DNA of 5,441 bases from Holophaga sp. Its GTDB lineage: Bacteria; Acidobacteriota; Holophagae; Holophagales; Holophagaceae. This document shows, in pieces, positions 1 to 5,422 of this stretch. The notes below the pieces were generated by a model, which made no database searches, was not told the origin of the DNA, and was given only the letters and a program-made list of their open reading frames with translations. Both the position numbers and the translations under genes were made by a program. The stretch spans positions 1 to 5,441 of the forward strand of contig JAUYES010000146.1 in the NCBI GenBank assembly GCA_030691225.1. The letters run 5' to 3'. Within the stretch, counting starts at the first letter, position 1. The number at the start of each line of letters is the position of its first letter.

Positions 1-39
1 GATGATCAAGAGATCGAGTTCGCGAGTTGCATGGGTCAT
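1..39 (-). CDS. N-terminus of a leftward gene, cut by the window edge
   Basis: Read on the minus strand, an ATG at 39-37 opens 13 uninterrupted codons encoding MTHATRELDLLII, running off the window. A GGAGG (complement of 45-49) lies 5 nt upstream, which is ideal spacing and the main support for a real start. The end of the peptide, a charged residue followed by DLLII, resembles the first beta strand of a Rossmann-type nucleotide-binding fold such as FAD/NAD-dependent oxidoreductases. The diagnostic glycines would lie outside the window, so this is only a guess. The gene is divergent from the phosphatase operon and may share regulatory DNA with it. Confidence 0.6.
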   Translation of the reverse strand, partial: MTHATRELDLLII

Positions 40-44
40 AGGTG

Positions 45-49
45 CCTCC
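45..49 (-). promoter_or_regulatory. Shine-Dalgarno of the leftward partial gene
   Basis: The minus strand reads GGAGG with 5 nt to the ATG at 39-37. It overlaps the left arm of the 41-47/64-70 inverted repeat, so the site could be affected if that repeat folds in the leftward transcript. Confidence 0.6.
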
Positions 50-55
50 ACGGGA

Positions 56-61
56 TATGAT
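56..61 (+). promoter_or_regulatory. possible -10 element for the phosphatase operon
   Basis: TATGAT differs from the sigma-70 consensus TATAAT at one position and lies in the only gene-free DNA upstream of the five-gene operon. No convincing -35 hexamer is present at 16-18 nt upstream (the sequence there reads about GGGTCA), so the call is weak. The element lies between the arms of the inverted repeat. Confidence 0.25.
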
Positions 62-156
62 GAAGGCACCCGTCTAGGCAAGCCAGGGAATCGGTGGACT
101 CGCCGAACCCTCCGCGATTTCTTCCACCTTCGACTCTATCCAGAGACACGCAATTC

Positions 157-1083
157 ATGCTGATCGATTACGCCGCCATCACCCACCAGGGTAAGGTCCG
201 CAAAAACAATGAGGATGCCTACCTAGTCAGCGCCATGGATGGCGAAGAGCCTAGGGTCAACGGGCTGAATCGCGCACCCAAGGTTTGCCCAGCGGGGTTG
301 CTGGCAGCCGTGGCGGATGGCATGGGCGGAGCCGCCGCCGGAGAAGTTGCAAGTCGCGAAGGCTTGGCCTGTATCGCCGTGTATTTATTTGGTCATTGGG
401 GACGATTCCCTGCGGCGGATGCCACGGAAGATTCCCTTTTCCGCGCCATCCTTGGCGCAGCGGAAGAAGCCAGTGACGCCGTGTTGCGGTATTCCGATAC
501 AGACCGAAAAATTCGGGGGATGGGCTCCACCCTAACTGCCACCGTGATCTGGAACGGGCATTTATACCTTTGTCAGGTGGGGGATAGTCGCGCCTATCTC
601 TATCGACGGTCTAAGCTGTCCCAACTCACGGTCGATCAAACGCTAGTCAACGAAATGATCTCTTCCGGCTTTATTACGCAAGAGCAGGCGAAAACGCATC
701 CCCAGAGAAGCATGATCACTCAGGCCCTGGGCTGTCCGCAGCCCGTTAAGGCTGCCTTAGGGCGAGTCGCCTTGCGACGGGGCGATCGCCTTTTGATTTG
801 CAGTGATGGCTTACACGGAGAGGTCAGCGATGATCAGATCCTTGGCGTTTTGGAAAAGGGCTATTCGCCTCGCCGAAGTTTAGAACTCTTATTGGAGATG
901 GCCCTGGAGCACGGCGGCAGGGATAACATCACTGCCCTTCTCCTCCATCTGGATGACCCAGCCTTTCCGTTGCCGCATGCGGATGAAGGTATTCAGGTAA
1001 CTGCCCCGAACCTCAAGGTCATGGAAGAGAATGGCCGAGGCGTTTTTGCCCGCATTGGGCGCATTTTTTCGAGTCAACCATGA
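157..1083 (+). CDS. PP2C-family serine/threonine protein phosphatase
   Basis: A 308-residue metal-dependent phosphatase, predicted to remove phosphate from Ser/Thr of cytoplasmic proteins and so oppose Hanks-type kinases. The full motif set is visible: RKNNED at 15-20, VADGMGG at 52-58, GMGSTL at 121-126, VGDSRAYL at 141-148, SDGL at 216-219 and GGRDNIT at 253-259. These supply the metal-binding aspartates D20, D54, D217 and D256. The SQLTVDQTLVNEM stretch and following residues match the usual flap region. There is no signal peptide or membrane segment. A tail of about 40 residues after the catalytic domain is not recognisable. I chose ATG 157 because the fold normally begins just before the R..NED motif. 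An in-frame GTG at 94 would add 21 proline-rich residues and has AGGGAA only 3 nt upstream; neither start has a good ribosome site. It is the first gene of the operon, and its stop overlaps the next start as ATGA. No kinase is present in the window, so the substrate is unknown. Confidence 0.93.
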   Translation: MLIDYAAITHQGKVRKNNEDAYLVSAMDGEEPRVNGLNRAPKVCPAGLLAAVADGMGGAAAGEVASREGLACIAVYLFGHWGRFPAADATEDSLFRAILGAAEEASDAVLRYSDTDRKIRGMGSTLTATVIWNGHLYLCQVGDSRAYLYRRSKLSQLTVDQTLVNEMISSGFITQEQAKTHPQRSMITQALGCPQPVKAALGRVALRRGDRLLICSDGLHGEVSDDQILGVLEKGYSPRRSLELLLEMALEHGGRDNITALLLHLDDPAFPLPHADEGIQVTAPNLKVMEENGRGVFARIGRIFSSQP

Positions 1084-1694
1084 GCCTTTTGCAAGGAACA
1101 CTCTCTCTCCGGCGCTTCTTGGTGCTCGGGCCGGTACCTGCCGAGCAGGACCTTCTCGATGGGCTAGGTCAGGATCGCTTTCGACCCTTTGAGGATGGAA
1201 CAGAAGAGGAGCGCCTTGGCTGGTGCGATTGGCGAAATCCCCTGATCTGTCCGCCCGATGAAGATTGGGTCACCCAAGAGCGATTTGCCGTTTTCGGTCT
1301 TCGCATCGACACGCGAAAAGTTCCGACTTCATTACTGAAAGCCTATGTAGACCTTCGTACCCAAGAACTGATGAAAGAGAAGGATCTAGCATTTGTGGGC
1401 AAGGAGGCCCGCACCAGCCTTCAGGATGAAATCAAAGTCGAGCTGCTTCGTAAGGTCCTCCCAACGCCGCGCATTGTTGAAGTCGCATGGGATCTGAAGG
1501 GCGGCATGTTGTGGACCACCGCTTCGTCGAGCAAGGCCCAGGGCGCCTTGACGGGGCTGTTTATGAAATCCTTTGGCTGTGAACTTCAGCCCCTGGCTCC
1601 GTTATTGCTCGCGGGCAGGCTCACGCCTCATATCCCTGTCGAATCACTGATGGCGCTGGATCCCTTGAACCTTGAAACGGAAGAGACTGCTTAA
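1080..1694 (+). CDS. rdgC: RdgC-like recombination-associated protein, compact form
   Basis: A 204-residue protein resembling the N-terminal and central parts of RdgC. Proteobacterial RdgC is a nucleoid-associated protein that forms a ring around double-stranded DNA and restrains RecA. Recalled similarities to E. coli RdgC are: LGW near residue 46, a hydrophobic strand then VP..LLKA near 81-88, the charged helix RTSLQDEIKVELLRKVLP at 111-128, and W.L.GGMLW..A.S.KAQ.AL...F.KS at 137-164. It then ends in about 35 residues with PLAPLLLAG and no clear motif. E. coli RdgC has about 300 residues, so roughly the last third is missing. I recall similarly short versions in deltaproteobacterial-type genomes, so this is probably a lineage form rather than a truncation. 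Cytoplasmic; no signal peptide. The start overlaps the phosphatase stop (ATGA) with no clear Shine-Dalgarno, suggesting coupled translation. The following gene starts inside its TAA. Confidence 0.75.
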   Translation: MSLLQGTLSLRRFLVLGPVPAEQDLLDGLGQDRFRPFEDGTEEERLGWCDWRNPLICPPDEDWVTQERFAVFGLRIDTRKVPTSLLKAYVDLRTQELMKEKDLAFVGKEARTSLQDEIKVELLRKVLPTPRIVEVAWDLKGGMLWTTASSSKAQGALTGLFMKSFGCELQPLAPLLLAGRLTPHIPVESLMALDPLNLETEETA

Positions 1695-2236
1695 TGAAAC
1701 CCATGGAGCTACTAGAACAAGGCCGTTTTCTCGGCGAGGAATTTTTGTTATGGCTCTGGATGCGCGGGCTGACGGAAGGTGGCACCAGCGCCATCGATGG
1801 TGATCTCAGCGCCTGTTTCCTGGATGATTCCATACAGCTTGTGAGCGAACGCGGTGATGTGAAGGAATTGTCGCTCCGCAAGGGCAACCCTACCGAGAGT
1901 CGTGAAGCCTTTGAGGCCCTCTCGCGTGGCATGCGTCCCAGCAAGTCCAAGGTACGCTTGCTTTCGGGGGATATGGAATGGACCTTTGTCCTGAATGCCT
2001 CCACGCTCGATACGAGTGCCATGAAGCTGCCCCCCACGCAATCCAAGGATCCCGCGGGGCGCGTGGCTGATCGACTCTTTCTGCTGGAAGAAGGACTCGC
2101 CCACCTGGAGCGTCGTTTCGGTGCCTTCTTGGAGGCTCGCACGCAGGATCCCGAGGCCATGGAGACGATGCTTAGGGAATGGGTTCGCGGAAGCCTCACA
2201 GGCGTTCCCGCAGGTGAGGTGCCATGGGAGGAATGA
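1694..2236 (+). CDS. conserved-looking hypothetical protein coupled to RdgC-like gene
   Basis: A 180-residue soluble protein that I do not recognise with confidence. It has FLGEEFLLWLWMRG at 12-25, then a predicted beta-rich middle (about 40-114) containing LRKGNPTESREAFEALSRGM and EWTFVLNASTL. A long charged helix follows at about 122-149 (RVADRLFLLEEGLAHLERRF and on) with heptad-like leucines suggesting a coiled coil. There is no signal peptide or membrane segment. The ATG at 1694 shares its A with the TAA of the RdgC-like gene, and GGAAGAG at 1679-1685 lies 8 nt upstream, so start and coupling are well supported. Its size and place beside an RdgC that lacks its C-terminal third suggest a partner subunit or a separated domain of the same machine. 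That is inference from position alone. Confidence 0.85.
   Translation: MKPMELLEQGRFLGEEFLLWLWMRGLTEGGTSAIDGDLSACFLDDSIQLVSERGDVKELSLRKGNPTESREAFEALSRGMRPSKSKVRLLSGDMEWTFVLNASTLDTSAMKLPPTQSKDPAGRVADRLFLLEEGLAHLERRFGAFLEARTQDPEAMETMLREWVRGSLTGVPAGEVPWEE
2212..2219 (+). promoter_or_regulatory. ribosome binding site deciding the amidase start
   Basis: AGGTGAGG ends 4 nt before ATG 2224. The alternative in-frame ATG at 2233 has its only purine-rich stretch (GGGAGGA) directly abutting the codon, too close to act as a Shine-Dalgarno, although it would give a neat ATGA overlap. ATG 2224 is therefore preferred; the two differ by three residues. Confidence 0.5.
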
Positions 2237-3894
2237 GGGAACTTTTCCTTTCCCTTTTCCTCATCCCCTGCCTGATCGAGGCTGCAGACCCCCTGCCCGC
2301 CGAACGCAGGGCCACCGCACCAGGTGGAGGTATAGTGCAGCTTCGCTTGGCTTTTCGTAAAGGCATTCAAGTCGATTCGTTGCACTTGCCGAAGGCCTTT
2401 CGGGCTAAGGGTGCGGCAACATCCGGTTGGCTTGCCTTCGATGATCTTTCGAAGGAAGGCAAGCGCTGGGCTCTGCAGGTGTTTTGGCCCGAAGATGAAT
2501 GGCGCGAAGACGAAGTTCGCCATCGGGTGAAATGGGCGGATTTGGAGTCGCCCTGGCTGCTGGCGGCCATGTTCACAGGGCATGGCCAAAACTATCACCT
2601 GCTCGAGAGTGCCAACCCGAAAAATCCCGAAAAGCTAGTGGCGGGTGATCTGTGGAGGATTCCCAAGAACCTTCTTTCTGTAGAGTTCGGTGGCAGCGCT
2701 AAGGGCATTCTTGATCGCAGCCAGCCCGAGGATGAACTGAACGACGAGGAGCGTGTGGCTGCCTACCGGAAGCTGCTTAGCTTTGGCCAAGATAACTCCG
2801 GCGCCTACGCGGCCTATCGATTGCGTAAGGGTGAGGCCCTCTATTCCAGCGTTGTGATGCGGTACACCGATCGTGTGGATCCGCGGGAAGTCAATCAGCT
2901 GGCGTTGTTGATCGCCGCACGCAGCGGTATCGAGGATGTGCGCAGCATCCATCCGGGCACCTTGATTCGCATCCCAGTCGAACATCTGGCGGATCCGTTC
3001 CAGCCCGAAGGCAGTCAGGCCTTGAAGGAGGAGCGCGAAGTTCGGGAGGAAGTTCGCCGCACATCCCGCGTTGGAGCAGGGCCCCGCCTCAAGGGGCTGC
3101 GCATCGTGCTGGATGCGGGACATGGTGGGATCGATATTGGGGCTTCCAGCAATGGTGTGTGGGAATCGGATTTTGTTTACGATATCGCGATGCGGGTTCG
3201 CCGCATTCTCGAACAGGATACGGAAGCCATTGTTTCGACCACCATCCGCTACCCAGGTATTGGATACAAAGTGCGCGATGTGATCTCCACGCCTACCCGC
3301 TCGGCCGAGCTTCTTACGACGCCGCCCTTCGCCAACGATGGCGAATCCCCTTCCGCCGTGAGTGTGAATCTCCGTTGGGTTTTAGCCAATGATCAGCTAG
3401 CGAAGTTTAAGAAAACGGGTGACGCACAAAAGACCCTGTTCATTAGTCTGCATGCGGACAGCCTTCATCCCAGTGCACGCGGTGTCATGGTCTATGTGGC
3501 GGGGGCGGCTAATGTGCCGGCCAGTTATGCCCTTGGGGCTGCCCGAGGCGCTCGCGTGGCTGAGATGAAGCGCAGTTCAAGGGTCAGCTTCACGGCCAAG
3601 GAGCGGCTGCAGGGCGAAGCCCGGAGCCGTCTATTCGCCGAGGCGCTGTTGACGGCCTTCAAGGCGGATAAGGTGCCTATTCACGCCAATCGCCCCATTC
3701 GCAACGTGATCCACCGCTCGGGCAAGAGCTTTGTTCCGGCGGTAATCCGACACTGTACTGCCAGCACCAAGGTGCTGATCGAAGTGGCGAATCTCGCCAA
3801 TGATGAAGATGCCGAAAATCTCAAATCCCACGCCTTCCGTGAACGCTACGCGGAGGCTCTGGTTAAGGGCATTCGGGCCCATTTTCGGCAGTGA
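2224..3894 (+). CDS. exported N-acetylmuramoyl-L-alanine amidase (Amidase_3) with LysM-like repeats
   Basis: A 556-residue zinc amidase predicted to cut the bond between N-acetylmuramic acid and L-alanine in peptidoglycan, acting in the periplasm. Residues 1-20 form a signal peptide (hydrophobic LFLSLFLIP, likely cleavage after IEA); C16 follows proline and does not make a lipobox. Residues about 30-95 look like a small beta domain. Two LysM-like repeats follow: 100-148 (from HRVKW, ending GDLWRIP) and 196-253 (from AYRLRKGEALYSSV, ending PGTLIRIPVE). A charged linker spans 262-288. The catalytic domain spans 290-556 with DAGHGG (H300), WESD (E314), SLHAD (H410) and VLIEVANLAND (E520), matching the three zinc ligands and the catalytic glutamate of the AmiC/CwlV type. 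Residues about 343-378 look like an insertion between E314 and H410. Cell separation or wall remodelling is plausible, since AmiA/B/C work there, but the specific role is unknown. It overlaps the upstream gene by 13 nt. Confidence 0.93.
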   Translation: MGGMRELFLSLFLIPCLIEAADPLPAERRATAPGGGIVQLRLAFRKGIQVDSLHLPKAFRAKGAATSGWLAFDDLSKEGKRWALQVFWPEDEWREDEVRHRVKWADLESPWLLAAMFTGHGQNYHLLESANPKNPEKLVAGDLWRIPKNLLSVEFGGSAKGILDRSQPEDELNDEERVAAYRKLLSFGQDNSGAYAAYRLRKGEALYSSVVMRYTDRVDPREVNQLALLIAARSGIEDVRSIHPGTLIRIPVEHLADPFQPEGSQALKEEREVREEVRRTSRVGAGPRLKGLRIVLDAGHGGIDIGASSNGVWESDFVYDIAMRVRRILEQDTEAIVSTTIRYPGIGYKVRDVISTPTRSAELLTTPPFANDGESPSAVSVNLRWVLANDQLAKFKKTGDAQKTLFISLHADSLHPSARGVMVYVAGAANVPASYALGAARGARVAEMKRSSRVSFTAKERLQGEARSRLFAEALLTAFKADKVPIHANRPIRNVIHRSGKSFVPAVIRHCTASTKVLIEVANLANDEDAENLKSHAFRERYAEALVKGIRAHFRQ

Positions 3895-3897
3895 GGA
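3891..3897 (+). promoter_or_regulatory. ribosome binding site of the 69-residue gene
   Basis: GTGAGGA overlaps the amidase stop TGA (3892-3894) and ends 5 nt before ATG 3903. This favours ATG 3903 over the GTG at 3891, which would overlap the amidase stop as GTGA but has no site of its own. Confidence 0.5.
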
Positions 3898-3902
3898 ATC
3901 CC

Positions 3903-4112
3903 ATGCTGGTTCGCATCAATCACATTGGTTGGATTCATCTCTGGCATTCCAGGGCAGCCTTCGAGGCTGGCGAAGCTTCCGCGCACTTTTTTAATCCAAA
4001 GTTGGATCCCCGCTGGTTGGACTTTTGTATGCCCGAAGAGGTTCGCTTGCGCCTGGAGGCCGGTGAGGCCGTTGAAATGGAAGATCCCGGCTACCTAGAT
4101 CAAGAAGATTGA
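3903..4112 (+). CDS. small hypothetical protein, last gene of the operon
   Basis: A 69-residue protein I do not recognise. It starts with a hydrophobic, aromatic segment (MLVRINHIGWIHLWH, residues 1-15), has four tryptophan or tyrosine residues in all (W10, W14, W38, Y64), and ends in a strongly acidic tail (from EAGEAVEMEDPGYLDQED). There is no convincing signal peptide or membrane helix, because the N-terminal hydrophobic stretch is short and interrupted by His and Asn. The start at ATG 3903 is supported by GTGAGGA 5 nt upstream, 8 nt after the amidase stop. Tight coupling to the amidase gives the main reason to believe it is real. Its 3' end overlaps the convergent membrane gene by 13 nt. 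Confidence 0.65.
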   Translation: MLVRINHIGWIHLWHSRAAFEAGEASAHFFNPKLDPRWLDFCMPEEVRLRLEAGEAVEMEDPGYLDQED

Positions 4113-4816
4113 ATCGGTGGCTCTACCGCATGGTACAGCGCCAGGAAACACGCACTGAGAAGCAACTCCAGGGCTCCGCTAAGCGCGTGTGCAACCCAGA
4201 GGATTGGATGGGTGAGTCGCTGCCAGGCGGTGGGTTCTGGTATGACACGATGCAATCCCCAGCCAACGCCGAGGCTCAGCAAAAAAAACAGGGCCAAAAT
4301 GGCCATGGTTCCTCGGAGCACCTGGGGCCAGGCCTTGGTCATGAGAGATGCGCTGCTGCGGGCCGCTTGGGGAATGGCTTCTCCACGCACCAATACCCGC
4401 AAGGGCATCCAGCCAAACAGGATCAGGACCACCATGCCTGGGATTACGAAGAAGGCGATTCCCGCCATAAAAAACAGGTAGAGCACTATCCTGGCGCCAA
4501 AGGCCTTCAGCCAGCGCTCTTCGAAATTTTGCCGCCATTGTTTTTCGGGGTTTTCTGGCCGGTTCAGGGTTTCAGCGTCGAGTTGCATCAGAAGCCTAGG
4601 AACGAAGTAGAGTTCCAAGGGGAGAACGCATACCGCCTTTAGGGCGAATTCAGTGATCACATCATTGGGGAGGCCTAGCTTGATCTGTAGCAGGGGCCCC
4701 AGGGCCGATAGAAGCGCCGTGATACCCGCAATGGCCAGGGCCCATTCGGGATGTCGGCGGAGGTAGCCAAATCCGTTGGCGATGATTTGAAAAGGGGCGG
4801 GGGAGCGTTCGGACAT
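4100..4816 (-). CDS. multi-pass inner-membrane protein of unknown function
   Basis: A 238-residue protein with about five hydrophobic segments: roughly 25-44, 57-77, 108-138 (long, perhaps two passes around FFVIPGMVV), 170-189 and 206-229. The central part, IPG..V.I..GWMP.RVLVRGEAIPQAARSSASLMTKAWPQVLRG (residues about 125-169), follows a pattern I know from broad membrane families, in which a membrane helix ending in PG is followed by a short charged loop and an R-S motif before the next helix. DUF975-like and related proteins show it, and their function is mostly unknown. I chose ATG 4816 because the peptide from there begins with a plausible cytoplasmic head (MSERSPAPFQ). The longer reading frame to 5014 would run into the divergent AlgH gene. 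No good Shine-Dalgarno precedes the start. The gene converges on the operon and overlaps its last gene by 13 nt. Confidence 0.85.
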   Translation of the reverse strand: MSERSPAPFQIIANGFGYLRRHPEWALAIAGITALLSALGPLLQIKLGLPNDVITEFALKAVCVLPLELYFVPRLLMQLDAETLNRPENPEKQWRQNFEERWLKAFGARIVLYLFFMAGIAFFVIPGMVVLILFGWMPLRVLVRGEAIPQAARSSASLMTKAWPQVLRGTMAILALFFLLSLGVGWGLHRVIPEPTAWQRLTHPILWVAHALSGALELLLSACFLALYHAVEPPIQSS

Positions 4817-4821
4817 ACCAA

Positions 4822-4827
4822 AGGATA
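4822..4827 (-). promoter_or_regulatory. possible -10 element of the membrane protein gene
   Basis: The minus strand reads TATCCT, four of six matches to TATAAT, with TTCTTC 17 nt upstream as a poor -35. It ends only 5 nt before ATG 4816, so a start point would fall at or near the first codon. Weak call. Confidence 0.2.
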
Positions 4828-4879
4828 GCGCCAGGGAGAGCTCTGAAGAATTTCGCCAGTCCGCGCGATTGGGGCGCGC

Positions 4880-4885
4880 TATGAT
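4880..4885 (+). promoter_or_regulatory. possible -10 element of the AlgH/YqgE gene
   Basis: TATGAT, one mismatch from TATAAT, ends 7 nt before ATG 4893. No -35 hexamer is recognisable 16-18 nt upstream. A 5-bp inverted repeat (GCGCG 4863-4867, CGCGC 4875-4879) lies just upstream. If the element is real, transcription would begin at or next to the start codon. Confidence 0.25.
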
Positions 4886-4892
4886 GGCCCGC

Positions 4893-5408
4893 ATGGATCT
4901 CCAAACACCCTGTCTTCTAGTGGCGAGCCCACTGCTGCTGGACCCCAACTTTCTCCATTCCGTGGTGCTGGTCATTGAGCACGATGAAAATGGCGCCATG
5001 GGGATCATCCTCAATCGCCCATTGCCGTTGAATCTTGCGCAAATCTGTGCGGAAAGCTACCTGACCTTTGCGGGCGATGACGAATCTACGGCGTATCGTG
5101 GCGGTCCGGTGGAACCTCAGCGAGGCATCATCCTGGTTCGGGGTGGCCTGCCGTCCGAAGAGGATACCGTGCTGAATTTCACGGATTTCGTGAGCTTCCG
5201 CAAAGATCTACTTGAAACACTATTGCTTGATCCTGAAGCCTGCTTTCGTCTGTTTCTCGGCTATGCCGGTTGGGCTTCCGGACAGCTCGAAGCCGAGATT
5301 GCCCAAGGTGCCTGGGCCGTATGTCCCGTGAAGCCAGAATGGCTGATGAGTGAAGAACCTCGAATGCTTTGGCAGCGCGCGATTGAAAGCGGCAGCAGCA
5401 CTTCCTGA
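4893..5408 (+). CDS. YqgE/AlgH family protein (UPF0301/DUF179)
   Basis: A 171-residue cytoplasmic protein of the YqgE/AlgH family, whose members are about 170-190 residues. AlgH was named from Pseudomonas alginate work, but no enzymatic activity is established. Family features are clear: an N-terminal MDLQTPCLLVASPLLLDPNF start, SVVLVIEHDENGAMGIILNRP at about 23-43, RGGPV at 69-73, and LGYAGWASGQLEAEIAQGAW at 122-141. ATG 4893 is chosen because family proteins begin with a short stretch before L..SP..LDP. In-frame ATGs at 4881 and 4884 and a TTG at 4869 would only add a few residues. None has a recognisable Shine-Dalgarno. The gene is divergent from the membrane gene and about 76 nt apart from it. 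Confidence 0.93.
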   Translation: MDLQTPCLLVASPLLLDPNFLHSVVLVIEHDENGAMGIILNRPLPLNLAQICAESYLTFAGDDESTAYRGGPVEPQRGIILVRGGLPSEEDTVLNFTDFVSFRKDLLETLLLDPEACFRLFLGYAGWASGQLEAEIAQGAWAVCPVKPEWLMSEEPRMLWQRAIESGSSTS

Positions 5409-5412
5409 AGTG

Positions 5413-5418
5413 AGGAGG
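5413..5418 (+). promoter_or_regulatory. strong Shine-Dalgarno downstream of AlgH/YqgE
   Basis: AGGAGG sits 4 nt after the AlgH/YqgE stop and 4 nt before a TTG at 5423. It is the best ribosome site on the plus strand in the window and suggests another rightward gene beginning at the window edge. Confidence 0.45.
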
Positions 5419-5422
5419 CCAG

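Larger units (their letters stand above)
41..70. repeat. 7-bp inverted repeat in the divergent intergenic region
   Basis: GGTGCCT at 41-47 is the exact reverse complement of AGGCACC at 64-70, with 16 nt between. The arm centres are 23 bp apart, roughly two helical turns, as expected for a dimeric repressor operator. It could instead be a hairpin in the leftward mRNA partly covering its Shine-Dalgarno. A TATGAT sequence lies inside the spacer. The match is direct; the function is inference. Confidence 0.35.

Noticed and set aside
60..77. A five-codon ATG frame (MKAPV) ahead of the phosphatase gene
   Set aside because: Too short, with no ribosome site clearly dedicated to it and no attenuator structure that would make it a leader peptide.
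94..156. GTG 94 as the start of the phosphatase
   Set aside because: It would add a 21-residue proline-rich head not typical of the family, and its AGGGAA is only 3 nt from the codon. It is kept as an alternative because ATG 157 also lacks a good ribosome site.
1048..1069. Hairpin-like GCCC-GGGC followed by a T6 run near the end of the phosphatase gene
   Set aside because: The stem is only 4 bp and the T run begins 3 nt after it. It lies inside coding sequence before a coupled gene, so it is unlikely to be a working terminator.
1621..2598. A 325-codon open frame on the minus strand
   Set aside because: It lies opposite three well-supported, coupled rightward genes. Its translation is rich in Ser, Arg and Lys with no family motif, and no ribosome site or gap suggests a leftward gene there. 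It is a shadow of the rightward coding.
2635..3123. A 162-codon open frame on the minus strand
   Set aside because: It is antisense to the LysM-like region of the amidase and has no recognisable domain; codon structure favours the plus strand.
4109..4642. A 177-codon open frame on the plus strand
   Set aside because: It is antisense to the membrane protein and its translation is Gln/Gly-rich with no motif. The opposite strand gives clear membrane helices in a coherent frame.
4817..5014. N-terminal extension of the membrane protein frame to a start at 5014
   Set aside because: The extra 66 residues are low-complexity, and they would overlap the AlgH/YqgE gene, whose reading frame is strongly supported.
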